Source: Desulfovibrio sp. An276
GTDB taxonomy: Bacteria > Desulfobacterota > Desulfovibrionia > Desulfovibrionales > Desulfovibrionaceae
Length of the DNA: 64,000 nt
Assembly (NCBI RefSeq): GCF_002159665.1
Contig: NZ_NFJC01000012.1
Location: 1 to 64,000 of the forward strand
Reading direction: 5' to 3'
The notes under the pieces are model-generated. The model did no database searches and had not been told where the DNA came from. It saw only the letters and a list, made by a program, of their open reading frames with translations. Shown here piece by piece: positions 44,863-54,090 of this stretch; the first letter of the stretch is position 1; each line of letters begins with the position of its first letter. The translations under genes and the position numbers were made by a program.

Positions 44863-45525
44863 ATGGCAAAATCTCAGGAACTTCCCGCAGGCGCGGGGGA
44901 GCGGGCACCAAGGGTGCTGGAACTTTTGAAGAGGCGCTATCCGAATCCGGGCACAGTCCTTGAGCACGCCTCGCCCTGGCAGCTTCTGGTTGCAACGGTG
45001 CTCGCAGCCCAGTGTACGGACGAGAGGGTCAACAAGGTGACTCCGACCTTCTTCTCCCGCTGGCCCACGCCGAAGGAGCTGGCTGAAGCCACCATCGAGG
45101 AGATCGAGGAAGTCATCCGCTCCACGGGCTTTTACCACAACAAGGCCAAGAACCTCCTTGGCGCTGCAAGACTCCTTGCAGAAAAGTACAACTGCGAGCC
45201 GCCGAGGACCATGGCAGAGCTTGTGAAGGTGCCTGGCGTTGCCAGAAAGACAGCCAATATCGTGCTTTTCGGGGGCTATGGCATCAACGAGGGCATGGCC
45301 GTGGACACCCACGTCAAACGCATAAGCCACCGCCTGGGGCTCACTGCCCAGACCGATCCCGTCAAGGTCGAGCGCGACCTCATGTCGCTTTTCGCCAGGG
45401 AAGAGTGGGGCGATTTGAACCACCGCATGGTGCAGTTCGGTCGCGACGTGTGTAATGCCAGGGGGCCCAAGTGCGACATCTGCGAGATGGCAGCCTTCTG
45501 TCCAAGGCTTGAGCCCAAGAAATAG
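44863..45525 (+). CDS. nth: Endonuclease III
   Basis: A 220-residue DNA glycosylase/AP lyase that removes oxidised pyrimidines. The helix-hairpin-helix VPGVARKTANIV holds the catalytic Lys129, and the catalytic Asp is Asp148 in VDTHV. The [4Fe-4S] cluster is ligated by Cys197, 204, 207, 213 (C-x6-C-x2-C-x5-C). The ATG follows AAGGGGGAG by 3-4 bases; the longer open frame to 44692 has no family similarity. Confidence 0.96.
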   Translation: MAKSQELPAGAGERAPRVLELLKRRYPNPGTVLEHASPWQLLVATVLAAQCTDERVNKVTPTFFSRWPTPKELAEATIEEIEEVIRSTGFYHNKAKNLLGAARLLAEKYNCEPPRTMAELVKVPGVARKTANIVLFGGYGINEGMAVDTHVKRISHRLGLTAQTDPVKVERDLMSLFAREEWGDLNHRMVQFGRDVCNARGPKCDICEMAAFCPRLEPKK

Positions 45526-45654
45526 GCAAGGGCAGATCAGCAAGGCTCCCAGTGATATGTGCGAGAGTCACACGGACCGGCAAAAGATTTGCCAATAAAA
45601 CACGTGTATTAGATTGCTGTGTTGCCCTGTGAAAGCTCAAAACTCTGAATGTGG

Positions 45655-45697
45655 CAACAAAAGGGGGGCGCTCCGAGAATTTCGGAGCGCCCCCTTG
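45655..45697 (-). terminator. Terminator of the argB operon (minus strand)
   Basis: GGGGGCGCTCCGA (45664-45676) and TCGGAGCGCCCCC (45682-45694) form a 13-bp perfect stem. On the minus strand it is followed by CTTTTGTTG. Confidence 0.8.
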
Positions 45698-45718
45698 CAA
45701 TGTCCGGCCTTGCCGGGA

Positions 45719-46519
45719 TTAGTGCACTATGGTGCCAAGTCCACTTTCGCCTTGAAGCAGGCGACGCAGGGCCGATTTTTCCGTGCCGTTCAGGATGAGA
45801 GCCTTCTTGCAGCCCTTGTCCAGGGCGTGCAGGCAGGCGTCGACCTTGGGGATCATGCCGCCATTGATGACGCCGGACTCCTTGAGACTTGCAATGTCCT
45901 CGCGAGTGAGACTCGAAAGAAGCTTCTTGTCTGCATCAAGGACACCGGGCACGTCGCTTATGAGCACGAAGTACTCGGCCTTGAGGGCACCTGCTACGGC
46001 GCCTGCCGCAGTGTCGGCATTGATATTGAGGGCTCCCTTGCCTTCCTCGTCCTCGGCAATGGGGGCTACGACAGGTACAAAGCCACCGGCGATGAGAACC
46101 TTGAGGATTTCCGGATCCACAGTGGTGACAGCGCCCACGCGCCCGAGCTTCGGATTGACAACGCGCGCCTTGAGAAGCGGAGTGCCGTCCCTGCCGCTCA
46201 GCCCTGCACTTTTTGCCCCGTGGGCAATGAAGGAGGCCACAAGCTCCTTGTTGACCTGGCCTGCAAGGACCATTTCCACTGCCTCCATGGCAGCGTCGTC
46301 CGTGACGCGCAGTCCCTGCTCGAAATGGCTTTCGATGTTCAGGCGCTTCAGCATGGAGGAAATCTGCGGGCCACCGCCGTGGACAACCACGCACTTTCTG
46401 CCTTCCTGGGCAAGAGGCGCCAGATCCATGGCAAAGGCGTCGCGCAGGGCCGGGTCGGTCATGGTATGACCGCCGAATTTGATGACAATGTATTGTGTAT
46501 CCGCAGTTTCTGTGACCAT
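45719..46519 (-). CDS. argB: Acetylglutamate kinase
   Basis: A 266-residue amino-acid kinase that phosphorylates N-acetylglutamate in arginine synthesis. Landmarks are VIKFGGHTM (phosphate loop), VVVHGGGPQIS, GLRVTDD (substrate binding), LSGRDG, NINADTAAGAVAGAL and the C-terminal GGMIPKVDACLHAL. It starts at the second ATG because AGGAGG lies 8 bases before it. It follows the PP-loop gene by 20 bases in one operon. Confidence 0.95.
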   Translation of the reverse strand: MVTETADTQYIVIKFGGHTMTDPALRDAFAMDLAPLAQEGRKCVVVHGGGPQISSMLKRLNIESHFEQGLRVTDDAAMEAVEMVLAGQVNKELVASFIAHGAKSAGLSGRDGTPLLKARVVNPKLGRVGAVTTVDPEILKVLIAGGFVPVVAPIAEDEEGKGALNINADTAAGAVAGALKAEYFVLISDVPGVLDADKKLLSSLTREDIASLKESGVINGGMIPKVDACLHALDKGCKKALILNGTEKSALRRLLQGESGLGTIVH

Positions 46520-46539
46520 CGGAATGTCCTCCTGAATCC

Positions 46540-47727
46540 TCAATTCGTCTCCGGCTGCTGAGCGTCACTGTCGGCGTGCTCAGTTTGCCCGTGTTCCCTT
46601 TCCCAGGCAAGCTGTCTTGCCTTCTTTTCCGCTGCAAGCTTCTCCTTGTGCAGGGCGTCCATGCGGCTTGCAAGCTCGTGCTTTTGTGCCTTGACCTCCT
46701 CCCAGGAGGGCCTTGCAAAGAGAGTACGCTCCCTGTCGGGAAGAACCGAGACTATCTGTTGCTGCCCTGTCGCTGCGTTCTTGAGCCAGACCCGGACAGG
46801 AACGTTTGGCGCCTGCTCGTTTGCCTGCATGGCCCTTGGTGCATAGGAGACAAACTGAGCAGCCGCATTGGAGAGTTCCTCGTTCTCCCATGTCTCGCCG
46901 TCGCGCAAAAGCGCTATGGGCCCAGGAAAGTCGCACAGGCCTGCCAGAAGATCGTTTTCCTTCGCAGCTGCGCGCAGGCGATCGTTGTCGCGGTTGTTGC
47001 GGGCAACAACCATCCATCGGTCACTGTTACCCTGAAGGGACCACAGCTGCCTGCCAAGGTTTGCAAGGGCAAAGTCCTCCACCGCAGGATTGGCTCTCCG
47101 CTCGCGCAAGGGCCAGTAGTGGCGGGCGTTCTCCCGTTCGGTCAGAAGGCAGCCACCTCCTGGAGAGGGGATTTCCTCGAAACCGTACTTGCGGGCAAGA
47201 TCCAGCTGTTCCTGGCGTCCGCGCCCGTGCAGGGCGAGAAGTCTTGACCTGTCCACAAGGCCCGAGAGCTCGAAGGGCGTGGGATCAAGGTGCTGCGCGC
47301 ACAAGGGGCGCAAGAGAAGGCCCTCAACTCCGGCTTCCCTGCGGATGAGGTTCATGACATCGCGGCGCTGGGACATGGGGCGCTGGCCTATGACCTCGCC
47401 GGTTGCGATAAACTGGGCGCCCTCTTCCTCCATGCGCTTTTTGGCAAGCCTGAGCAGGGTGATCTTGCAGTCCACGCAAGGGTTCATGACCTTGCCAAAG
47501 CCATGTTCGGGCCATTTGGCCACAAGCTCCACCATCTCTGCCCCAGCGTCCACGATTTCCACGTCGAGGTCATAGAGCCTTTTCCAGCGCTTCCTGGCCC
47601 CTGCGTTGTTGAAGAAGGGGGAGACAAAGTGCAGGCAGAGTATGTCAAGGCCCTGGTCCATGAGGACTTTTGCTGCAAGCAGACTGTCCAGGCCTCCTGA
47701 AAAGAGAAGAATTCCTTGTGCAGACAT
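46540..47727 (-). CDS. PP-loop ATPase, ThiI/MnmA-like with NFACT-R-type C-terminus
   Basis: A 395-residue protein. The N-terminal adenylating PP-loop SGGLDSLLAAKVL (about 10-22) is typical of tRNA thiolation enzymes, with conserved NPCVDCK and PSPGGGCLLT. The C-terminal half (RWMVVARNNRDNDRL onward) resembles the RNA-binding NFACT-R_2 type domain. Expected to act on tRNA, but the modification is not known. The start MSAQGILLFSGG is chosen by homology; the ribosome site is poor. An insertion sequence lies 160 bases upstream and may affect its promoter. Confidence 0.75.
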   Translation of the reverse strand: MSAQGILLFSGGLDSLLAAKVLMDQGLDILCLHFVSPFFNNAGARKRWKRLYDLDVEIVDAGAEMVELVAKWPEHGFGKVMNPCVDCKITLLRLAKKRMEEEGAQFIATGEVIGQRPMSQRRDVMNLIRREAGVEGLLLRPLCAQHLDPTPFELSGLVDRSRLLALHGRGRQEQLDLARKYGFEEIPSPGGGCLLTERENARHYWPLRERRANPAVEDFALANLGRQLWSLQGNSDRWMVVARNNRDNDRLRAAAKENDLLAGLCDFPGPIALLRDGETWENEELSNAAAQFVSYAPRAMQANEQAPNVPVRVWLKNAATGQQQIVSVLPDRERTLFARPSWEEVKAQKHELASRMDALHKEKLAAEKKARQLAWEREHGQTEHADSDAQQPETN

Positions 47728-47887
47728 ATATGTGGGATGGGTTGAGAGTAGGTTGGATGGTTTTTGCAAGGGAGCCCGAAAAGGATTTCGGGGCCAATTC
47801 CAAATCCTGGAGAACGTTCCGGGCGCAGCCATAGCCATGGCAAGAACGGTTGGGGCTGTGTGCCAGTTGCCGCGTTTCAGAAGCTTA

Positions 47888-47917
47888 CCCTGAGTTCCCG
47901 GGGAGATTTTCTTACCA
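47888..47917 (+). repeat. IS terminal inverted repeat, left
   Basis: Reads CCTGAGTTCCCGGGGAG... to TACCAC. It matches the reverse complement of the right end at about 24 of 30 positions. Confidence 0.85.
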
Positions 47918-47930
47918 CACATCGTATCCT

Positions 47931-49487
47931 CTAAAAGTTCCCAACGCGAGGATATTCCTTTGCAGGGTGAACCTTGAGAAGTTTGTAGATGTCGTTCTGA
48001 ATCCTGGTTGGCTCAGAGGGGATAACTACCCTTTGGAAAATTTTTGCATGTTGGTTCGCCATATTGGAGAGTACGGCGTCAATAGAGTACTTGCTGGCGC
48101 GAATCTCCAACTGCAATGTTTGCAGTACTGCAATTGCAATGAATGTGAGCAACAAATGCCCTCTAAGGTTTTCCTCCTTTTCGATAAACAGAGGTAATAA
48201 TGAAGCATAATTTTTGGCAATATCAAATACTTGTTCGATTTCTTGTCGGACATAACATGTTGAGAGGAGCTCCTCAGCCCTGACTCTGCGCGTTGAGAGA
48301 AGCATGAACACACCATGCTGGATTAGCTCATCATGAAAGATCGTCCGATCTACTTTCTCGCCTGAGCCGTGTATTCGATGAGCATATTGCTTATCCTCCA
48401 GCGAGGCTGCTGTCATGTCCTTGCCTATGTAGGCGTAGAGCTCCATGCCCATATAGTTCTTGACAGGCACGCACTTCATATAAACACGTCGTCCGTTGAA
48501 AAGGCGTCCGTTTGAGTCAAGCGCAAGATTTTCCGATGCGACCAGTCCCTCCATATGAACAGAAATCAAGTCCTTGTAAATACGTCGATTAGACGGACAA
48601 CGAGTGATGAAGGATATTTTTTCGCCGGTCAGTTCCTGCATGCCTTCCTCAGTGAGGTAACCAGCATCAAGGATGGCAAACTTCGTGTTGACACCAACAG
48701 CCTTGAGCTCTTTGACTGTCGTGACGAGCGTAGATGCGTCCACGATATTGCCGGGGATATAGCGCATATAAATTGGTAGACGCGAGCCTTGCTGAACGAC
48801 ATAGATCAGACGAATCTCTTCAGAAATGATGCCATTGTGATTGCTTACAGCAGTCAAAGGGAAATGAATGCTATTGGGTAACCCCGTGCTATCAATCAGG
48901 ATATTTGCTCCTTCCCTGACGTCGGAGCCGAGAAGCGGCAGGTAGGCATGGAAGAAACGCTGCATGGTGTCTTCTCTCCCAATCGCCGCAAGCAGGTCAC
49001 TGATCCTCTGAGAAGTCAAATTTGCTTTGGGGTACAAGATACGGGCATAGCTCCCTTCAAACCATGTCAGTGCATGTTGATTGCTGCGTGACGAGAGCAT
49101 GTAGTAGAGCAAAAGTGCCCGAAGGGAATCTGGATTTCCATAGTCAATGGCTTCAATTGCAGGTGCCAGGTTGTAGCGTTTAATGAGTTGATCGAACAAA
49201 AAAGCATCGCCAAAGTCCACTATCAGCTCTTCTCGAGCGTTTTGGCGCTTTGTCGTGTCCACGAAATCAGCTGGAGCAGCAGAGAAAGTCATCGTCTTGA
49301 GATCAAAAACAAAAACTCCTCTCTCCTTGTTCTTGTAGATGCCACGTTCGGCATCAAGCACTCGACCAAGGTAATGGACTTGTTGTTTGCGCGTATTACG
49401 ACCGGTTCGGATAGAACGCATGACAGAGGCATAGCGGGTGTCACCTTTGCCGCTATAGACGATGTGTGAAGCTCCAGGCATAGGCAA
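47931..49487 (-). CDS. IS1634-family (IS4-like) DDE transposase
   Basis: A 518-residue transposase. The DDE triad is visible: Asp in LIDSTGLP (about residue 197), Asp in AILDAGYLTEEG (about 274) and Glu in YVRQEIEQVFDIAKN (about 434), the last within the YREKxxIE-like signature. The gene is uninterrupted and its codon use is more A/T-rich than the neighbours, as expected for acquired DNA. Confidence 0.9.
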   Translation of the reverse strand: MPMPGASHIVYSGKGDTRYASVMRSIRTGRNTRKQQVHYLGRVLDAERGIYKNKERGVFVFDLKTMTFSAAPADFVDTTKRQNAREELIVDFGDAFLFDQLIKRYNLAPAIEAIDYGNPDSLRALLLYYMLSSRSNQHALTWFEGSYARILYPKANLTSQRISDLLAAIGREDTMQRFFHAYLPLLGSDVREGANILIDSTGLPNSIHFPLTAVSNHNGIISEEIRLIYVVQQGSRLPIYMRYIPGNIVDASTLVTTVKELKAVGVNTKFAILDAGYLTEEGMQELTGEKISFITRCPSNRRIYKDLISVHMEGLVASENLALDSNGRLFNGRRVYMKCVPVKNYMGMELYAYIGKDMTAASLEDKQYAHRIHGSGEKVDRTIFHDELIQHGVFMLLSTRRVRAEELLSTCYVRQEIEQVFDIAKNYASLLPLFIEKEENLRGHLLLTFIAIAVLQTLQLEIRASKYSIDAVLSNMANQHAKIFQRVVIPSEPTRIQNDIYKLLKVHPAKEYPRVGNF

Positions 49488-49625
49488 TCCTGTAGTAAGA
49501 TAAAATTTTTATTACCACATCGTAAAAAATTGCACTTCAAATGTCAACATGGCTTGAGGCTTTATACTATATTTACAGAGAGATAAGTATGTATACTAGT
49601 ACAGATCCTCAGCTGAATTAGACCC

Positions 49626-49655
49626 GTGGTAGTAAAAACATCCCGGGAACTCAGG
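49626..49655 (-). repeat. IS terminal inverted repeat, right
   Basis: Reads GTGGTAGTAAAAACATCCC... to CTCAGG, the inverted partner of the left end. Confidence 0.85.
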
Positions 49656-49968
49656 CTTACTCCTGCGAGTCAGTGGAGGAAGCGCCTTCCTCTTTCCTTT
49701 TTATGGCGGGCGGTGGCGATGGTATACTTTGCTTCTTTGAAGGCCAGGGCTGATCATCGAAGAATCTTGCAGGCCTCAACCATTGGGTCTGCGCAGGCAA
49801 ATGAGACAGTATCCAAATTCAGACACGCGGGCAAGCCTGTATTTTTGGGCTTTTTCTTGTCCTTGCCTTGCCTTTTGATGCGTGCTAACGTTTCCTTTTT
49901 AGTGATTTATTTGTTTTTTTGGTCAATTGGATTTTTACCCTCTTTTTTTCTTCCAAGGAGACCTTCTC
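49656..49968. other. recA upstream region
   Basis: No gene is supported. GAGGAAG (49676-49682) and CTTCCTC (49686-49692) form a small hairpin followed by TTTCCTTTTT. The region just before recA is T-rich. I see no clear LexA-type palindrome. Confidence 0.4.
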
Positions 49969-51150
49969 ATGGCGAAGAAACCTGTCCTCACTCCCGAACA
50001 GGCCAAAAGCAACGCGCTGGAAACGGCCCTGACCACCATCGAACGCAAGTTCGGCAAGGGCTCGGTCATGCGCCTCAAGGATCAGGCCATAGAAAAGATC
50101 CCCGTCATCCCCACCGGCTCCCTGGGCCTGGACCTCGCACTTGGCGTAGGCGGCATCCCCAGGGGACGCGTGACGGAAATTTTTGGCCCCGAATCCTCGG
50201 GCAAGACGACCCTGACGCTGCACATCATAGCCGAATGCCAGAAAAGGGGCGGCACCTGCGCCTTCATTGACGCGGAACACGCCCTGGACGTGACCTACGC
50301 CAAGGCCCTTGGCGTCAACACGGACGAGCTTCTGGTAAGCCAGCCGGACTACGGCGAGCAGGCTTTGCAGATCGCGGACATGTTGGTGCGTTCCGCTGCG
50401 GTCGAGCTTGTGGTCATCGACTCCGTGGCTGCCCTGGTTCCCCAGGCAGAACTCAACGGCGACCTCGGCAGCATGCAGGTTGGCAGCCAGGCACGGCTTA
50501 TGTCCCACGCCATGCGCAGGCTGACAGGCACCATCCACAGGTCCAACACGGCAGTCATCTTCATCAACCAGATCCGCATGAAGATTGGCTCCGGTCCCTA
50601 CATGGGCAGCCCCGAAACGACCACTGGCGGCAACGCCCTGAAGTTCTACTCCTCCGTGCGCATAGACATTCGCCGCACAGCTACCCTGAAGGACAGCAAG
50701 GAAAACGCCATCGGCAACCAGACCAAGGCCAAGGTGGTGAAGAACAAGGTGGCGCCGCCCTTCCGCACTGCCAACTTCGACATCATGTACGGCCGGGGCA
50801 TCTCCAGGGCTGGCGAGCTTATCGAGCTTGGCGTTGCCGGCAACATCATCGACAAAAGCGGCTCCTGGTTTGCCTACAAGGGCGAAAAGCTCGGACAGGG
50901 CAAGGAGCGCATTCGCGAGCTTCTGGAGGAGGACGACGAGCTGCGCGCACAGGTGGAAAACGACGTGCGTGCCTTCCTCGGCATGCCCTCCATCGAGGAG
51001 GCGGAGGAAAGCGCCATGGCTCCCATGGGCGAGCCCCAGCCGCTTGAGGTCGAGCCCAGAAACTCGCTTGTGGACAACGCCTTTGGCGCTGTGGAGGGCT
51101 CCCAGGCCTTTGACGGCGAGGATGACGACAACAACTTTGGCAACGAATAG
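49969..51150 (+). CDS. recA: RecA recombinase
   Basis: A 393-residue recombinase for homologous repair and SOS activation. The Walker A GPESSGKT lies at 73-80 and Walker B in [10 protein letters not shown]. The DNA-binding loops ([42 protein letters not shown]) are intact. The C-terminal tail is long and acidic ([10 protein letters not shown]), beyond the E. coli length of 353. AAGGAG is 8 bases before the ATG. alaS follows in the same direction after 149 bases; no recX lies between them. Confidence 0.98.
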   Translation: MAKKPVLTPEQAKSNALETALTTIERKFGKGSVMRLKDQAIEKIPVIPTGSLGLDLALGVGGIPRGRVTEIFGPESSGKTTLTLHIIAECQKRGGTCAFIDAEHALDVTYAKALGVNTDELLVSQPDYGEQALQIADMLVRSAAVELVVIDSVAALVPQAELNGDLGSMQVGSQARLMSHAMRRLTGTIHRSNTAVIFINQIRMKIGSGPYMGSPETTTGGNALKFYSSVRIDIRRTATLKDSKENAIGNQTKAKVVKNKVAPPFRTANFDIMYGRGISRAGELIELGVAGNIIDKSGSWFAYKGEKLGQGKERIRELLEEDDELRAQVENDVRAFLGMPSIEEAEESAMAPMGEPQPLEVEPRNSLVDNAFGAVEGSQAFDGEDDDNNFGNE

Positions 51151-51163
51151 GCACCCCTTGCCT

Positions 51164-51248
51164 CGAACCTCGCACGCATGCGAGGTCGTTCGGGAAGAGC
51201 CTGTTTTTTTTCACATTTGCGGCCGAACACACTTGGGTTCGGCCGCAA
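51164..51248 (+). terminator. Two hairpins between recA and alaS
   Basis: ACCTCGCA/TGCGAGGT (51167-51186) is followed by a run of eight T near 51204. A second, perfect 12-bp stem TTGCGGCCGAAC/GTTCGGCCGCAA lies at 51217-51248 without a T tract. They may separate recA from alaS expression or form an alaS leader structure. Confidence 0.55.
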
Positions 51249-51299
51249 GCACAAATCCAATGGGAGAAGGGGCAGGAATGAGGCTGCCCGGGAACAACT

Positions 51300-53978
51300 A
51301 TGCTTACACCACAGGAAATCAGACGCCGTTTTCTTGAATACTTTCACTCTCACGGGCACGAAATAGTGCCTTCAGCCCCCCTGATCCCGCCGAACGATCC
51401 GACCCTGCTATTCACCAACGCCGGCATGGTCCAGTTCAAGAAGTGCTTCACCGGCGAAGAGGATCGCGGCTACCACAGAGCCTGTTCGTCCCAGAAGTGC
51501 CTGCGCGTGTCCGGCAAGCACAACGACCTCGAAAACGTGGGCCGTACAGCACGCCACCACACTTTCTTCGAGATGCTCGGCAACTTCTCCTTCGGAGACT
51601 ACTTCAAGCGTGACGCCATCACCTGGGCCTGGGAGTTCTGCACAAAGGAACTGGAGCTTCCCAAGGACAAGCTGTGGGTGACAGTCTTTCGCGACGACGA
51701 CGAGGCAGCAGCCCTGTGGCAGGAAATCGCTGGTCTTCCTGCAGAGCGCATTGTGCGCATGGGCGAGAAGGACAACTTCTGGACCATGGGCGACACTGGC
51801 CCCTGCGGCCCCTGTTCGGAAATCTACATTGACCAGGGCGAGGACATGTCCTGTGGTCCCGACTGCGGCATAGGAAAGTGCGACTGCGACCGCTTCCTGG
51901 AAATCTGGAACCTTGTGTTCACACAGTTCGAGCAGTTTGCAGACGGCCACCGCGAGCCCCTTGCAAAGCCCAACATCGATACCGGCATGGGCCTTGAGCG
52001 CATTGCTGCGGTCTGCCAGGACAAGAAGTCCAACTTCGACACGGATCTCTTCCAGGGCATTATCCAGTACGCGGCAAGCCTTGCCAACGTGACCTACTCC
52101 TTCTCCGAGCCGGACACGAACGACGTGGACACGGCCCTGCGCGTCATAGCAGACCACATCCGCTCAGCAGCCTTCCTCATTGCCGGCGGAACCCTTCCCT
52201 CCAACGAGAGCAGGGGCTATGTCCTGCGCCGCCTCCTGCGCAGGGCCCTGCGCTTTGCAAACCTCATTGGCGTGCACGAGCCCTTCCTCTACAAGGTGGT
52301 CACCAAGGTCGTGGAATGCATGGGCGACGACTACCCCGAGCTGCGCGAGCACGAGGCCTTTATTTCCAGGGTCATCCATCAGGAAGAGCAGCGCTTCTCC
52401 CTCACCCTGGACAAGGGGTTGCGCCTGCTTGAGGACGAGATGGAAGAGCTTGAAAAGAAGGGTGAGAAAACCATCCCCGGCTCCTTCTGCTTCCTTCTGT
52501 CCGACACCTACGGCTTCCCGCTGGACATCGTCTCGGACGTTGCCCAAAAGCGTGGCTTTGGCGTTGACGAAGCGGGCTTTGCAAAGGAAATGGCAGAGCA
52601 GCGCGCAAGGGCCAAGGAAAGCCAGAAGAAGATGGGCCTTCTTGGTCAGGGTGCAGACAAGGGGCAGGCTCTCTTTTTGCAGCTTGTGGAAGACGGCATC
52701 GAAAGCGCCTTTGTTGGCTACGACACCCTGAACGCCCACGGCCGCGTAGTCAAGATTCTGGACGAAAACGGCCTTGCCGTGGAAGAGCTCAAGGCTCCGC
52801 ACACAGGCTACGTTGTGACCACCCAGACACCCTTCTATGGCGAGTCCGGCGGTCAGGTGGGCGACACTGGTCTCATCCTCGACGAAGGCATGAAGGCCAC
52901 TGTCTCCACCACCATCAAGCCCCATCCGAGCCTCCTTGTTCATGTGGTCCAGGTCGAGGAAGGAACACTTGCTCTCGATCGCGAGGTGTACCTGTGCGTG
53001 GATGCGCAAAAGCGCGCTGCAACGGCCAGGAACCACACAGCGACCCATCTTTTGCACGCTGCCCTGCGCAACGTGCTCGGCACCCATGTGCACCAGGCAG
53101 GATCCCTTGTCTCCCCCGAGAGGCTGCGCTTCGACTTCAGCCACATCTCGGCTGTGACGCCCGAGGAGCTGCAAAGGATCGAGGACGAGGTCAATGAGGC
53201 CATACTTGCCGACTGGCAGGTGAAGACGGATCTCATGGGCCACGATGAGGCAGTGGCAAGCGGCGCCATGGCGCTCTTTGACGAAAAGTACGGCGACGTT
53301 GTGCGCGTGCTCACCGTAGGCGACGAGTCGACCGTGGTTTCCAGGGAACTTTGCGGCGGAACACACTTGAGCCGCACGGGCGAGGCAGGCCAGTTCATCA
53401 TCCTGTCGGAAAGTGGTGTCGCTGCAGGCGTGCGCCGCATCGAGGCTGTGACAGGCCTTGGTGCACTCGCCTACATGCGCTCCCAGCGCGAGACCATTGC
53501 GCGCCTTTCCCACACCCTGAAGGCCAGGCCGGACCAGCTTGAGGAGAGGGTGGAAGCCCTGCAGACAAAGCTGCGCAAGCTGGAAAAGGCCAGCGAAAAG
53601 GCCCAGGCCTCCAGCGTCTCCGCTGCCGACATCGTGGCACAAGCCATCGATGTCAACGGAATCAAGCTTTGTTCGGCAGCTGTCGACGGCATCAAGGTCA
53701 AGGCCCTGCGCTCGCTTATGGACGATGTGAGGTCCCGCCTGACCGGTCCCTCCGTGGCAGTTTTGTTCGGCCAGGACGAGGGCAAGGTTGCCATCATAGT
53801 CTTTGTTTCCAAGGACCTGCACGACAAGGTTACGGCACCGCAACTTGTGCGCGAGGTGTCCAGCCTGTGCGGCGGTGCTGGCGGCGGCGGAAGGCCGGAT
53901 ATGGCCCAGGCCGGTGGCACAGACCTTGCGGGTGCCGCAAATGCCATTGCAAGGGTGAAGGAAATCCTGCAAGGATAG
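51300..53978 (+). CDS. alaS: Alanyl-tRNA synthetase
   Basis: An 892-residue class II synthetase. The aminoacylation domain opens with [21 protein letters not shown], motif-like [10 protein letters not shown] and the GDYFKRDAI region. The editing domain has [11 protein letters not shown] and [13 protein letters not shown] zinc-binding His/Cys motifs. The C-terminal coiled-coil and DHHA1-type domain ends with [14 protein letters not shown]. Length is typical. The ribosome site before this ATG is weak. Confidence 0.97.
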   Translation: MLTPQEIRRRFLEYFHSHGHEIVPSAPLIPPNDPTLLFTNAGMVQFKKCFTGEEDRGYHRACSSQKCLRVSGKHNDLENVGRTARHHTFFEMLGNFSFGDYFKRDAITWAWEFCTKELELPKDKLWVTVFRDDDEAAALWQEIAGLPAERIVRMGEKDNFWTMGDTGPCGPCSEIYIDQGEDMSCGPDCGIGKCDCDRFLEIWNLVFTQFEQFADGHREPLAKPNIDTGMGLERIAAVCQDKKSNFDTDLFQGIIQYAASLANVTYSFSEPDTNDVDTALRVIADHIRSAAFLIAGGTLPSNESRGYVLRRLLRRALRFANLIGVHEPFLYKVVTKVVECMGDDYPELREHEAFISRVIHQEEQRFSLTLDKGLRLLEDEMEELEKKGEKTIPGSFCFLLSDTYGFPLDIVSDVAQKRGFGVDEAGFAKEMAEQRARAKESQKKMGLLGQGADKGQALFLQLVEDGIESAFVGYDTLNAHGRVVKILDENGLAVEELKAPHTGYVVTTQTPFYGESGGQVGDTGLILDEGMKATVSTTIKPHPSLLVHVVQVEEGTLALDREVYLCVDAQKRAATARNHTATHLLHAALRNVLGTHVHQAGSLVSPERLRFDFSHISAVTPEELQRIEDEVNEAILADWQVKTDLMGHDEAVASGAMALFDEKYGDVVRVLTVGDESTVVSRELCGGTHLSRTGEAGQFIILSESGVAAGVRRIEAVTGLGALAYMRSQRETIARLSHTLKARPDQLEERVEALQTKLRKLEKASEKAQASSVSAADIVAQAIDVNGIKLCSAAVDGIKVKALRSLMDDVRSRLTGPSVAVLFGQDEGKVAIIVFVSKDLHDKVTAPQLVREVSSLCGGAGGGGRPDMAQAGGTDLAGAANAIARVKEILQG

Positions 53979-53988
53979 ACTCTTCAAT

Positions 53989-54028
53989 GCGGGGATGCTT
54001 CAAGGCTTTGCTTTGAGGCTTGCCCCGC
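53989..54028 (+). promoter_or_regulatory. Hairpin in the alaS-ahbC spacer
   Basis: GCGGGG (53989-53994) pairs with CCCCGC (54023-54028), with further pairing inside, and no T tract. GGAGG near 54053 is too far from the ahbC ATG to serve it. It may be a leader structure. The role is unknown. Confidence 0.35.
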
Positions 54029-54090
54029 GCTCAACCAAAATCCATAACGAAGGAGGAGCGAAGGTCCCTTGGGGCCTTTGCCAGCAACAT

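Larger units (their letters stand above)
47888..49655 (-). mobile_element. IS1634-type insertion sequence, apparently complete
   Basis: A 1768-bp element with imperfect 30-bp terminal inverted repeats beginning CCTGAGTTCCCGGG and ending near TACCAC. It is flanked by the 5-bp direct repeat CTTAC (47883-47887 and 49656-49660), a target duplication. It carries one transposase gene on the minus strand. The target is the spacer between the PP-loop gene and recA. The intact gene, ends and duplication suggest a fairly recent insertion. Confidence 0.85.

Noticed and set aside
49656-49968. LexA box before recA
   Set aside because: I looked for a palindromic operator and saw none that is convincing.
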